64,000 bases of DNA from Lentzea albida (GTDB lineage Bacteria > Actinomycetota > Actinomycetes > Mycobacteriales > Pseudonocardiaceae), in contig NZ_FOFV01000001.1 in NCBI RefSeq assembly GCF_900111005.1, positions 124,001 through 188,000 on the forward strand, in the 5' to 3' direction. Shown in pieces: positions 51,538-59,920 of this stretch. Each line of letters begins with the position of its first letter. Positions within the stretch are counted from its first letter, which is position 1. Both the position numbers and the translations under genes were made by a program. The notes under the pieces were generated by a model, which was given only the letters and a program-made list of their open reading frames with translations, did not search any database and was not told the origin of the DNA.

Positions 51538-51587
51538 AGGCGGGAAAGGTACGGGATGTCACGGAAAGGTCCTCGGAGCCTCGCCCG

Positions 51588-51593
51588 TACGAT
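51588..51593 (+). promoter_or_regulatory. possible -10 of a leaderless DNA methyltransferase promoter
   Basis: TACGAT lies six bases before the GTG start, with no ribosome site, as in leaderless actinobacterial genes. Inferred from spacing. Confidence 0.4.
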
Positions 51594-51599
51594 CTCGCC

Positions 51600-52805
51600 G
51601 TGTCCTTCTCGGTGGCCGACATCTTCTCGGGTGCGGGCGGCATGAGCTACGGCTTCCACGCCCACCGCGACTTCCGGGTGGTCGGTGCCGCCGACGCGCA
51701 GATCGGCAAGCCCAGCTCCAAGCTGGGTTCGTTGCGCTGCAACGACACCTACCGCGCGAACATCGGCGTCGACCCGCTGGAGGTCGACCTCGCGAAGGTC
51801 TCGCCCGCGGCGTTGCGCGAGGTGTGGGGCCTGCGGCGCGGTGAGCTCGACGTGCTGCTGGCGTGCCCGCCGTGCTCGGGCTTCAGCCGCATCACCTCGC
51901 AGAACCACCTGCGCGACGACCCGCGCAACTCCCTCGTCGGCCGGATCGCGGTGTACGCGCAGGAGCTGCGCCCGAAGGTCGTGCTGATGGAGAACGCCCG
52001 CGAGCTCGTCAAGGGCAAGCAGCGCCACCACTTCGACAGCCTCGCCGAGGAGCTCACCCGGATCGGGTACTCCGTCTGGGGCGGCACGCACATGCTCTCG
52101 AGGTTCGGCCTGCCGCAGCTGCGCGAGCGGACCCTGATGGTCGCGGTGGACGGCGGCCTGCCGCTGCTCACGCTGGACGACCTGTGGGAGGGCAGGGTCA
52201 TCCGGCCGTCCGCGATCACGGTCCGGCGCGCGATCGGCAAACTCCCGGTCGTGGCGGCCGGCGTCGCCGACGCCGAGGACCCCATTCACGTCTCGCCCAC
52301 CTTTTCCCAGGACCGCAGTCTCGAAAGAATGCGCGCGATTCCTGCGAACGGCGGATCGTGGGCTGATCTGCTCCGCTCACCGGCGACAGCAGAGTTGTTG
52401 AATCCGGCACAACGCAAGATCGTCGAACAGCAGAACTGGGGTTCGCACCCCGATGTCTACGGCCGCATGTGGTGGGACGAACCGGCCAGAACCATCAAGC
52501 GGGAATGCGGGCACGTCGGCAACGGGCGATATGCCCACCCCGTCCAGCACCGGCTCTGCACGGTCCGCGAGATGGCGCTCCTGCAAGGGTTTCCGCGCCA
52601 GTTCCGCTTCGACGTCTCGATTCTCGGGAACGCCTACCGCCATGTGGGTGACGCCGTTCCTCCGCTCATCGCCTACCAGTTGGCCGGGCTGACCAAGTGG
52701 ATTCTCACCGGTCACCGCCCCGAGCCCAGGGAGATGTGCCTGCGCGGCACTTCGCTGCGTCCGGGAGACATTCGACCGGTGGAAGTGGCCGAAATGGTGG
52801 CCTAG
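51600..52805 (+). CDS. DNA (cytosine-5-)-methyltransferase, solitary
   Basis: Methylates cytosine at C5 within an unknown recognition sequence. 401 residues with conserved motifs in order: I DIFSGAGGMSYGF, IV ACPPCSGFS with catalytic Cys92, VI MENARELV (consensus ENV), VIII LPQLRERTLMVAV, IX TVREMALLQGFP and X GNAYRHVGDAVPP. The target recognition region, between VIII and IX, spans about residues 190-300 and is less conserved. No restriction endonuclease, Vsr or helicase gene is adjacent, so it may be a housekeeping or phage-resistance methylase without restriction. Confidence 0.93.
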   Translation: MSFSVADIFSGAGGMSYGFHAHRDFRVVGAADAQIGKPSSKLGSLRCNDTYRANIGVDPLEVDLAKVSPAALREVWGLRRGELDVLLACPPCSGFSRITSQNHLRDDPRNSLVGRIAVYAQELRPKVVLMENARELVKGKQRHHFDSLAEELTRIGYSVWGGTHMLSRFGLPQLRERTLMVAVDGGLPLLTLDDLWEGRVIRPSAITVRRAIGKLPVVAAGVADAEDPIHVSPTFSQDRSLERMRAIPANGGSWADLLRSPATAELLNPAQRKIVEQQNWGSHPDVYGRMWWDEPARTIKRECGHVGNGRYAHPVQHRLCTVREMALLQGFPRQFRFDVSILGNAYRHVGDAVPPLIAYQLAGLTKWILTGHRPEPREMCLRGTSLRPGDIRPVEVAEMVA

Positions 52806-53128
52806 GTCTCCCAAGACCTTTGAACCGCGACCGCTGGTCATCCGTAGCGGTACGCGGCGATTGATAACTGTTCGGCAACGGATTTAACGTCACCTGACAA
52901 ATCGAATGCATCGCGGCCCTATCCACTGTGGACACCGTGAGTGTGTTTGCGCTGATCACGCACAGTGGGTGATGTTCTCCTTACCTCACTCATACGTGTG
53001 TCACCCCATCGGATAACGTCCCGCTCGCTTCCTGTCGGTTCAGTGTCGATGACGACGTGCCGACCGTCCCGACGGATGACTGACTTCCCGCCGCGTTCGG
53101 GCTAACTTCAGTGAGCAAGAGGAGACCC
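52806..53128. other. 323-bp intergenic region
   Basis: No gene. It contains a copy of the recurrent palindrome (TCCACTGTGGAC at 52922-52933) and presumably the promoter of the thioester-domain protein gene. TAACTT at 53103-53108 could be a -10 element. Confidence 0.5.
52922..52933. repeat. palindrome TCCACTGTGGAC, copy 2 of 4
   Basis: The only intergenic copy of the recurrent palindrome, between the DNA methyltransferase and thioester-domain protein genes. Confidence 0.6.
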
Positions 53129-54349
53129 ATGGCTTCCCGGTTCAGGATCGGCGCCGCGCTGCTCGGTGCAGTCGCCGCCCTCACCTTCTCGACTCTGCCG
53201 GCCCACGCCGACGTGAAGATCACGCCGATCACGAACGAGTCGGAGCCCGGTCACCCCGTGTTCCTGAAGCCGGCCAAGGACAAGGACGAGCCGGTCAAGG
53301 AAGACACCTCGGTCATCAAGCTCAAGATCGACGATGACAAGAACGGCTCCGCCAAGGTCGACGCGTACTGCGTCGAGCTGCCGACCCCGCTGAAGCCGGG
53401 CGACGTCCTGAAGGAGGTGCCGTGGGACAAGCACCCGAACCCGAGCACCAAGTTCAAGGAGAACTCGGGCAAGGTGCTCTGGATCCTGAAGCACTCCTAC
53501 CCGACCCAGTCGGTGAAGGCGGTCCAGGACGCCTACAAGATCCCGAAACTCGACAAGCAGGACATCATCGGCGCCACCCAGGCCGCCATCTGGCACTTCT
53601 CCGACGGTGCCGAGCTCGCCGACACCAAGCAGAACGACGGTGAGATGGTCGCGCTCTACAAGCGCTTCCTCGCCGACGCCCAGCCCGAGGCCGAGCCGAA
53701 GCCGACCCTGGTGATCGAGCCCGAGTCGCAGTCCGGCAAGTCCGGCGACAAGATCGGCCCGTTCAAGGTCACGACCACGGCCTCCGAGGTCAAGCTGACC
53801 GCGAACCTCCCCGAGGGCGTCACCATCACCGACGCGCAGGGCAACCCGCTCGCGGTGCAGAAGAAGGGCGACAACCTCGCCGTCCAGGGCACGGGTGACA
53901 AGGTCTCCGAGTTCTTCGTGAACGTGCCGGCCAACGCCAAGGACGGCGAGGCCACGTTCAAGCTCTCCGCCGAGGCCACGCTGTCCGAGGGGCGTCTCTT
54001 CATCGCCGGTGACAAGAAGTCGGGCGGCGAAGACGGTGTCGCTCAGTCGCTCGTCGTCGCGCAGCCGCAGAAGGTCAAGGTCGAGAAGGAGGCCAAGGCC
54101 AACTGGAAGCTCGGCACCACGCCCACCCAGCCGACCACGACCACCACGACGGCGACGACCACCACGACTCCGGAGACCACGACTCCGACCACCTCCACCA
54201 CGCCGCTCAACCCGGCTCCGGGTGGCGGTGAGGACGACCTGGCCTCGACCGGTGCGTCGATCCTGTGGCCGCTGCTCGGCGGTCTGGTCCTCGTCGGCGG
54301 CGGTGCGGCCGCGCTGTTCGTGGTCCGTCGCAAGAAGGCCGGCGCCTGA
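53129..54349 (+). CDS. thioester-domain (TQXA) wall-anchored surface protein
   Basis: A 406-residue exported protein. Signal peptide (ASRFRIGAALLGAVAALTFS..AHA), then a thioester domain in which Cys81 (DAYCVEL) and Gln151 (TQAAIWHF, the TQxA motif) can form an internal bond used in covalent attachment to surfaces. An Ig-like second domain (about 190-325) and a Thr/Pro stalk lead to LASTG, a membrane helix and RRKKAGA, an LAxTG sorting signal. The ATG at 53129 is preferred (GAGGAG five bases upstream) over the in-frame GTG at 53111. Terminator downstream. Adhesion target unknown. Confidence 0.92.
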   Translation: MASRFRIGAALLGAVAALTFSTLPAHADVKITPITNESEPGHPVFLKPAKDKDEPVKEDTSVIKLKIDDDKNGSAKVDAYCVELPTPLKPGDVLKEVPWDKHPNPSTKFKENSGKVLWILKHSYPTQSVKAVQDAYKIPKLDKQDIIGATQAAIWHFSDGAELADTKQNDGEMVALYKRFLADAQPEAEPKPTLVIEPESQSGKSGDKIGPFKVTTTASEVKLTANLPEGVTITDAQGNPLAVQKKGDNLAVQGTGDKVSEFFVNVPANAKDGEATFKLSAEATLSEGRLFIAGDKKSGGEDGVAQSLVVAQPQKVKVEKEAKANWKLGTTPTQPTTTTTTATTTTTPETTTPTTSTTPLNPAPGGGEDDLASTGASILWPLLGGLVLVGGGAAALFVVRRKKAGA

Positions 54350-54374
54350 TCTGAGGTAGCCGGTCCCCAAGACG

Positions 54375-54412
54375 AACGCCCCCTGGTTCCGCGCCGGAGC
54401 AGGGGGCGTTTG
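54375..54412 (+). terminator. terminator after thioester-domain protein
   Basis: AACGCCCCCT / AGGGGGCGTT (10 bp) with a 16-base loop, followed by a short T-rich stretch. It may act in both directions. Confidence 0.75.
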
Positions 54413-54428
54413 CCTTTCTCCCAGGGAC

Positions 54429-55766
54429 TTACCGGCGGCTGAAGCCCGCCACGTAGATGTCGCCGTCGGCGACCGCGACGTCCCGGTCGGACGACGCCCC
54501 GGAGAAGATCGCGCGAGCGGGATCGCGGAAGTTCTCCACGACCTCGACGCGCTGCACCGGCTTGGCCGTCGGGATCACGGTCTCCGGCGACCAGAAACGG
54601 CCCAGCCGCACCAGGTACGTGTTCACGTTCGGCTTGCCGTCCTCGGTCGCGTACACGCGCCACGTCAGCAGGTCGACCGGTTCGACCTCACGGGTGCGCA
54701 GGCCGCGGGCGACCTCCTTGGTCTCCCACCCGCGACCGTTCCACGTGGACAGGTAGTTGCGCAGCGGGCCGCCGGCCTCGTCGCCCGTGAACCACAACAG
54801 GAACGGCCGGCCCAGCGTCGTGCCGACCTGCTGGATGTAGTCGGGCGACTTGACGCCGTTCGGCAGGGTCAGCGGGGTCTCCGCGACCTTCAGGTGCTTC
54901 TCCTGGTCGGCGTCGTCGATCTGGGTGCCCAGGTCCTTGCCCGACGCCGAGTAGAAGTGCCGGTTCTGCGGGTCGAACCACGTGTAGTAGATGTTGCGGT
55001 GGTAGCGGTCGTGCTTGTTGCCCTCGGGACCACCGCCCGCGAGCGTGTAGACGATCCGCACGCGGCCGTTGTCCTCCTGGCGGAGCTGGCCGATGTAGAT
55101 CTCGTTCATGTTGTCCGCGCGCGAGGTCGACCCGATCGCGAATCGGTCCCCGGTGAGTTCCGTGGAGGTCTTCCACGTCCTGCCGTTGTCCTTGGACACC
55201 ACGTAGAGCATCGGGCGCGTGTCCGTGGGCGTGGTGCCGTCGAGGTCGCGGGTCGTCTCGCGGTAGAAGACGTAGATCGTGCCGTCGCGCGTGACGAACG
55301 GCATCGGGTACGTGGCCGCGTTCTTCGAGATCAGCGTCTCCTCCCAGACGCCGTCGGCCGAGTGCGGCCGGGGCGAACGGGACATGCGCAGCTCGACGTT
55401 GTGCATGCCGCGGAAGATCAGCAGGTGCCCGTCCCGGGCCTGGACCATGGTCGGGTAGTTGTGCGCGTCCGAGGCGCCGTCCGCGATCCGGTTCGGACTG
55501 GACCAGGTGGACTCGCGGTGGTCGTACGACTGGACGTAGCTGTCCTCGTACCGACCGGCCCAAGAGATGAAAGTCTTGCCGACTTTCCGGTCGTACACCC
55601 CTCCGGCGACCGGGCGCCGGTCACTGCGGGCCGCGACGCCCTGCGCCGTGGTCGTCACCGCGAACCCCGCTTTCCCCTGCGCGTCGGCCGTGGCGTTGGC
55701 CGAGGGGACCGCGACGAGCGGCAACAGCAGTACTGCGGACATAACTCCACGCAGGAGCCGTGTCAT
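54429..55766 (-). CDS. exported BNR-4 repeat protein (beta-propeller)
   Basis: A 445-residue exported protein. A signal peptide (MTRLLRGVMSAVLLLPLVAVPSANA) precedes a propeller with Asp-box-like strands: GGVYDRKVGKTFISWAG, HNYPTMVQARDGHLLIFRGMHN, TYPMPFVTRDGTIYVFYRETTRD and LYVVSKDNGRTWKTSTEL (S-x-D-x-G-x-T-W). This matches the BNR-4 group, related to some polysaccharide lyases and glycosidases; catalytic residues could not be assigned. AGGAGG lies eight bases before the ATG. Likely secreted to bind or cleave glycans. Confidence 0.8.
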   Translation of the reverse strand: MTRLLRGVMSAVLLLPLVAVPSANATADAQGKAGFAVTTTAQGVAARSDRRPVAGGVYDRKVGKTFISWAGRYEDSYVQSYDHRESTWSSPNRIADGASDAHNYPTMVQARDGHLLIFRGMHNVELRMSRSPRPHSADGVWEETLISKNAATYPMPFVTRDGTIYVFYRETTRDLDGTTPTDTRPMLYVVSKDNGRTWKTSTELTGDRFAIGSTSRADNMNEIYIGQLRQEDNGRVRIVYTLAGGGPEGNKHDRYHRNIYYTWFDPQNRHFYSASGKDLGTQIDDADQEKHLKVAETPLTLPNGVKSPDYIQQVGTTLGRPFLLWFTGDEAGGPLRNYLSTWNGRGWETKEVARGLRTREVEPVDLLTWRVYATEDGKPNVNTYLVRLGRFWSPETVIPTAKPVQRVEVVENFRDPARAIFSGASSDRDVAVADGDIYVAGFSRR

Positions 55767-55930
55767 CTGGCGTTCCTCCTGGTTCTGACCGCGACGGCGG
55801 CCGACCAGGCGGCGGTAGCGACATCTTGGTTGTCACCGAGCCGACTTGTCCAGGCGCAGTTAGCGTGATCGCGGCTATCAACACGCGGGGCCCGCTCGGG
55901 TACCCTGCGTCAGGGACGAAGGAGCACCAG

Positions 55931-56101
55931 ATGAACTTCGACGAGATCAAGAACAAGGCCCTGGACCTCGCTGAGCAGAACCACGAGAAGGTCGACCAGG
56001 GCATCGACGCCGCGGCGGACTTCGTCGCAGGCAAGTTCGGTCACGAAGAGCAGGTCGACTCGGTTGCCGAGAAGATCAAGGACATCCTTCCAGGTGGATG
56101 A
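55931..56101 (+). CDS. small antitoxin-like protein (MT0933/Rv0909 family)
   Basis: A 56-residue protein, MNFDEIKNKALDLAEQNHEKVDQGIDAAADFVAGKFGHEEQVDSVAEKIKDILPGG, with two amphipathic helices and Gly-Gly end. The length and helix pattern match the short 'antitoxin' family related to M. tuberculosis Rv0909. AAGGAG lies six bases before the ATG, and TACCCT at 55900-55905 may be the -10. No toxin gene is next to it, so the antitoxin role is uncertain; a general stress role is equally likely. Confidence 0.7.
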   Translation: MNFDEIKNKALDLAEQNHEKVDQGIDAAADFVAGKFGHEEQVDSVAEKIKDILPGG

Positions 56102-56182
56102 GTGAACTCCTTCAACGCCACTGACGCGGGGCGGGTCACCTCAGGTGGGGAGACCCGCTCTCCTTCTGCCCGCAGGCCAGAG

Positions 56183-56743
56183 ATGATCACCTGGCAGGGC
56201 CTCCACGAGCCACGGCTCGAACAGGTCCGCCTGCTGCTGTCGAACGACCAGCGCCTGCGCGCCACCGGTCGTCTCGTCGCGGCCGGCCCCGAGGAGCAGT
56301 TCAACGCCTCCTTCGAGGTCTCCGTGGGCGAGAGCGGCCAGGTCAACCGCCTGCTCCTGCGCACGGCGACGGTGCTCGAGGAGCGCCAGTGCTCGCTGTC
56401 GCGCACCGAGGACGGCGCCTGGCTCGTCGACCACGGCCAGGGCAGCAAGCGCGAGACCTTCAACGGCGCACTCGACGTGGACGTCCAGTTCGCCGTGCTG
56501 TTCAACGCCATCCCGATCCGGCGCCTGGGCCTGCACCGCGAGGCCTCCGAGCACACACTCCCCGTCGTGCGCGTGTCGCTGCCCGATCTGTCGGTTCGCG
56601 CCGTCACCCACACCTACAAGACCGTGTCCGTGGGCGACGACGTCTCCGTGGTGCGGTTCAAGAGCGGCGGGTTCGACCAGAACATCAAGGTCGACGCCAA
56701 CGGCCTGGTGGTCGACTACCCGCTGATCTCGAAGCGGATTTAG
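56183..56743 (+). CDS. putative glycolipid-binding domain protein
   Basis: A 186-residue cytoplasmic-looking protein of the PA1994-type glycolipid-binding family. MITWQGLHEPRLEQVRLLLSNDQRLRATGRLVA is the usual start, followed by alternating strands (FEVSVGESGQVNRLLLRT, RTEDGAWLVDHGQ, DVDVQFAVLFNAIPIRRLGLH, VVRVSLPDLSVRAVTHTYKTV) that form a split beta barrel. Binding of a lipid-like ligand is predicted from family only. The ATG at 56183 was chosen because an upstream frame to 56102 has no domain content. It follows the small antitoxin-like gene by 81 bases. Confidence 0.75.
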   Translation: MITWQGLHEPRLEQVRLLLSNDQRLRATGRLVAAGPEEQFNASFEVSVGESGQVNRLLLRTATVLEERQCSLSRTEDGAWLVDHGQGSKRETFNGALDVDVQFAVLFNAIPIRRLGLHREASEHTLPVVRVSLPDLSVRAVTHTYKTVSVGDDVSVVRFKSGGFDQNIKVDANGLVVDYPLISKRI

Positions 56744-56826
56744 AGCAGCTCCAAGAAGTACTTCCTTCGTGGCGAGTCGCGCTCGGGCGATGGAGGCGCG
56801 GGGTCCTGGGGTTCTAGCTTCCGACC

Positions 56827-57657
56827 ATGCCGAAACGATTTTCGAGCGTGGTCGGCCGCTCGTTCGGTGATGGCGTCCGTGATGCCATCCAGTCCACCGG
56901 GATGACACAGCGGCGGATCGCCGAGCTGCTCGACTGGGAAGAGGCCAAGGTCTCGGACCTGGTCAAGGGCAAGGGCGGTGTTTCGGAGGTCGAGCTGGCG
57001 ATGCTGCTGGGCCTCTGCCGAGTCCCTGCGGAGGACGCCCGGTACCTGCTCACCCTCTACCGGGAGTCGCGGGAGCGCGGCTATCTCGTCTTCCCCGAAG
57101 ACGAGATCCCGGACCAGGTGCGCTCGTTGGTCGACCAGGAGCGCCTCGCCAACAAGATCACCATGTGGTCGATGAACCTGGTCCCCGGCCCACTGCAGAT
57201 CCCGGGCTACACCACCGCCCTCATCCAGCGCTCCGGCAGGGCGAAGACCATCAACATCCCCGAAGTCCTGGCCGCGAAGTCGGCGCGGCAGGCGATCTTC
57301 CACCACAGCAGGCAGTTCGTCTTCTACATCCACGAGCAGGCCCTGCGCCTGCCTGTCGGCACTCCCGAACTGATGCACGAACAACTGCTCCACCTGCTGG
57401 CCATGAACAACCGCACCTACATCACCATGCGGGTCGTGCCCGTCTCGTTCGGCGCACACGCAGGACTTGCCGGCTCCTTCCAACAGCTCAGCTATGCGAA
57501 GTACGAGCCCGTCGTCTTCACCGAAACCGAGAACACCAGCCTCTTCGTCGAGGACAAGGCCTCCCTTGCCAAGTACGCCGAGGTGATCAAGTTGCTCGAC
57601 CTCCAAGCTCTGGATGCGGAACAATCCAAGGGGCTGATCACCAGCATCTTGGCTTGA
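56827..57657 (+). CDS. XRE/WhiJ-type helix-turn-helix regulator (DUF5753)
   Basis: A 276-residue regulator. The HTH is GDGVRDAIQSTGMTQRRIAELLDWEEAKVSDLVKGKGGVSEVELAMLL at about 14-60, then the DUF5753-type effector domain, with YLVFPEDEIPDQVRSLVDQERLANKITMWSMNLVPGPLQIPGYTTALI as its conserved start. Such regulators, paired with DUF397 proteins, influence development and antibiotic production in actinomycetes. The ATG start follows a short leader. The DUF397 gene begins 11 bases after the stop, so the two form an operon. Confidence 0.9.
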   Translation: MPKRFSSVVGRSFGDGVRDAIQSTGMTQRRIAELLDWEEAKVSDLVKGKGGVSEVELAMLLGLCRVPAEDARYLLTLYRESRERGYLVFPEDEIPDQVRSLVDQERLANKITMWSMNLVPGPLQIPGYTTALIQRSGRAKTINIPEVLAAKSARQAIFHHSRQFVFYIHEQALRLPVGTPELMHEQLLHLLAMNNRTYITMRVVPVSFGAHAGLAGSFQQLSYAKYEPVVFTETENTSLFVEDKASLAKYAEVIKLLDLQALDAEQSKGLITSILA

Positions 57658-57668
57658 GGAGGCTCGGC

Positions 57669-57824
57669 ATGTCGGTGTGGCGCAAGAGCAGCTACAGCCC
57701 GGTGAACGACTGCGTCGAGGTCGGTCGCGGCGTCGGCATCCGGGACAGCAAGGCACCGACCACGCACCTGCCCGTCTCGGACAAAGCGTGGTCGGCGTTC
57801 CTCACCGACATCAAGTCCCGCTAG
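57669..57824 (+). CDS. DUF397 small regulatory partner
   Basis: A 51-residue protein, MSVWRKSSYSPVNDCVEVGR...VGIRDSKAP..LPVSDKAWSAFLTDIKS, carrying the DUF397 signature W-x-K-S-S-x-S, C-V-E-V and RDSK. GAGGAGG lies seven bases before the ATG. It is the usual partner of WhiJ-type regulators and may bind the regulator to tune it. The last four bases overlap the convergent S9 peptidase gene. Confidence 0.9.
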   Translation: MSVWRKSSYSPVNDCVEVGRGVGIRDSKAPTTHLPVSDKAWSAFLTDIKSR

Positions 57825-59920
57825 ACCATCTCTCCCAGCACCTCCGGGTCGATCACGATCGGCGCCGGCCGGTACGCGGGCGGCTCGACCCCCATCAACG
57901 CGCGCACCAGGAAGTCCCACGCCTTCGTCCGCACGTACGCCATCCGGTCGAGGAACAGGTGCTCGGCACCGGGCACGACCACCAGCTCGAACTCCTTGCC
58001 GGCGTTGATCAACTCGTCCGCGAGCCGCAGCGAGTGGTCGGGGTGCACGGTGTCGTCCAGTTCGCCGTGCACCAGCAGCAACTTCCCCTCCAGTCGGTCC
58101 GCGAGCTCGACGTTCGAGGCGCGCTTCCACGCCTCGTGGTTGCCGGCACCGTCGACGCCCTCGGCCCAGCCGAGGCCGATGTACCGGGCGTCGTGCGAGC
58201 CGGACAGCGCGACACCGGCGTGGAACGTCTCCGGGAAGGCGAGCACCGCCCGTCCCGCAGCGAACCCGCCTCCGGAGTGGCCCATCACGCCCACCCGGCC
58301 GAGGTCCATCCACGGTCGGGTCGCGGCCAACTCGTGCAGTGCCGCGACGTGGTCGACCAGGCCGCCCGCGTCGGCCAACTCGCCTTCGAGGAACGCTGCC
58401 GAACGGCCCGGTGTGCCGCGTCCGTCGATCGCCACCACCACGAAACCGAGTGCTGCCAACGGTTCCGCGTCCAGGCCCATGCCGCCGGGGTCGAAGCACG
58501 GTTCGACGCGGTTGACCTGGGGACCGGGGTAGACGCTGTCGACCACCGCGTAGCTGCCGGCCGGGTCGAAGCCGTGCGGCTTGTAGAGCACGCCGTAGAT
58601 GTCGGTCTCGCCGTCCGCTGCCTTGACGCGGAAGCGTTCCGGCGCGGTCCAGCCCGTGGCGAGCAGGCGGCTGATGTCGGCCTGCTCCAACGAAACCAGC
58701 ACCTCGCCGGTCCACGAGCGCACGGTCGTCACCGGGGGCGTGTCCACAGTGGACGCCGAGTCGACGAAGTACGAGCCGTCCGGGGACACCGTGACGACGT
58801 GGTCCAGCGAGTCGTCCGTGACGATCGTGAAGCCGGTGCCGTCCAGACCGACCTTGCAGACCGTGCGCCGGTACGGGTCCTCGGGCACGAGTCCGGACGC
58901 GGTGAAGTGCACGGTCCCGTCACCCACGTGCAGGATCTCGCGGACCAGGTACTCGCCCGCGGTGACCTGGCCGAGCAACGAGCCGATGTGCAGGTCGTAG
59001 CGGTAGAGGTGGCCCCAGCCGTCGCGCTGCGAGAACCACAGCACCTCGTCCGCCACGACCCGGACGAGGGGTGCGCCGTAGATCAGCTGGTTGGGGCCGA
59101 GGCGGCCGGTTCCCGTCTCGGTCACCACGACGCGGACCTTGCCGGTCGTGGCGTCCATCCGGTTCAGGGTCAGCGTGTGCCGGTCGCGGGGGCGGGAGAG
59201 GAAGTAGACGGCGGTGCTGTCGTCCGACCACCACGCCCAGCCGGCCGTGATCGGCGAGAACTCCGGCATGAGCAGCGGGTCGCAGGCGGCGCGGACCGTC
59301 GTGCCCGCCTCGACGTCGAACACCACGAGCTCGGCCAGCGGCATGTCGGGGTCGCCGGGGTACGCGTAGTGCTGTTGGTGCGTCACGGGTGCGCCGCCGT
59401 CGGCCGGGCGCGACTCCAGCAGATAGGTCCTGCGGACGTTGCGCTGGTCGGTGCGGTGGGCGAGGACCTTGGACGAGTCCGGGGACCACGCCAGGGCGGG
59501 CGGCATGTGCGGCAGGCCGAACTTGCGCATCAGCGTGCCGTAGCTCATGGCGTCCGGGCCGTAGCCGTACCCGTGGCCCTCGACGCCGTCCGCGGTGAGC
59601 GCCCACTCGCGCTCGCCGGAGCGCGCCCACAGGTCGTGCCCGCGGCGCGACACCGCGATCTTGCCGTCGGGTGACGGCACCTCCAGCGGGTTGCCCGGCG
59701 CCGCGACGAACGCCATCGGGTCGAAGCCGGGTGTTCGGGTTCCCGTCGCCGGGTCGACGACGACGAACTCGCGGTCGGTGCCGTTGCGGACCTGGTACCA
59801 GAAGCGGCGGCCATCTTCTATCCACTGTGGACGGACTTTGTCACCGACGACCAGCTCACCGGGTGCTGCGGGGCGGCGGAGCAGTTGTTCGGCGGCCTGG
59901 TAGTTCGCGTCGGCGATCAT
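57821..59920 (-). CDS. S9 family prolyl oligopeptidase-like serine peptidase (DPP IV type)
   Basis: A 699-residue cytoplasmic peptidase (no signal peptide) with an N-terminal beta-propeller (repeats such as LAWSPDSSKVLAHRTDQ and WAWWSDDSTAVYFLSRPRD) and a C-terminal alpha/beta hydrolase domain. Ser549 lies in GHSGGGF, the acid in LLVHGELDDTVHPDHS, and His in VPGAEHLFLDR. DPP IV-type enzymes release dipeptides from proline-containing peptides. GGGGGA lies six bases before the ATG. It is divergent from a regulator gene, with dyad elements between. Two copies of a recurrent palindrome are inside it. Confidence 0.92.
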   Translation of the reverse strand: MIADANYQAAEQLLRRPAAPGELVVGDKVRPQWIEDGRRFWYQVRNGTDREFVVVDPATGTRTPGFDPMAFVAAPGNPLEVPSPDGKIAVSRRGHDLWARSGEREWALTADGVEGHGYGYGPDAMSYGTLMRKFGLPHMPPALAWSPDSSKVLAHRTDQRNVRRTYLLESRPADGGAPVTHQQHYAYPGDPDMPLAELVVFDVEAGTTVRAACDPLLMPEFSPITAGWAWWSDDSTAVYFLSRPRDRHTLTLNRMDATTGKVRVVVTETGTGRLGPNQLIYGAPLVRVVADEVLWFSQRDGWGHLYRYDLHIGSLLGQVTAGEYLVREILHVGDGTVHFTASGLVPEDPYRRTVCKVGLDGTGFTIVTDDSLDHVVTVSPDGSYFVDSASTVDTPPVTTVRSWTGEVLVSLEQADISRLLATGWTAPERFRVKAADGETDIYGVLYKPHGFDPAGSYAVVDSVYPGPQVNRVEPCFDPGGMGLDAEPLAALGFVVVAIDGRGTPGRSAAFLEGELADAGGLVDHVAALHELAATRPWMDLGRVGVMGHSGGGFAAGRAVLAFPETFHAGVALSGSHDARYIGLGWAEGVDGAGNHEAWKRASNVELADRLEGKLLLVHGELDDTVHPDHSLRLADELINAGKEFELVVVPGAEHLFLDRMAYVRTKAWDFLVRALMGVEPPAYRPAPIVIDPEVLGEMV
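58742..58754. repeat. palindrome GTCCACAGTGGAC, copy 3 of 4
   Basis: Inside the S9 peptidase gene. It is identical to copy 1 and on the same strand sense (central A). Confidence 0.6.
59821..59832. repeat. palindrome TCCACTGTGGAC, copy 4 of 4
   Basis: In the 5' part of the S9 peptidase gene, about 1.1 kb from copy 3. Confidence 0.6.
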
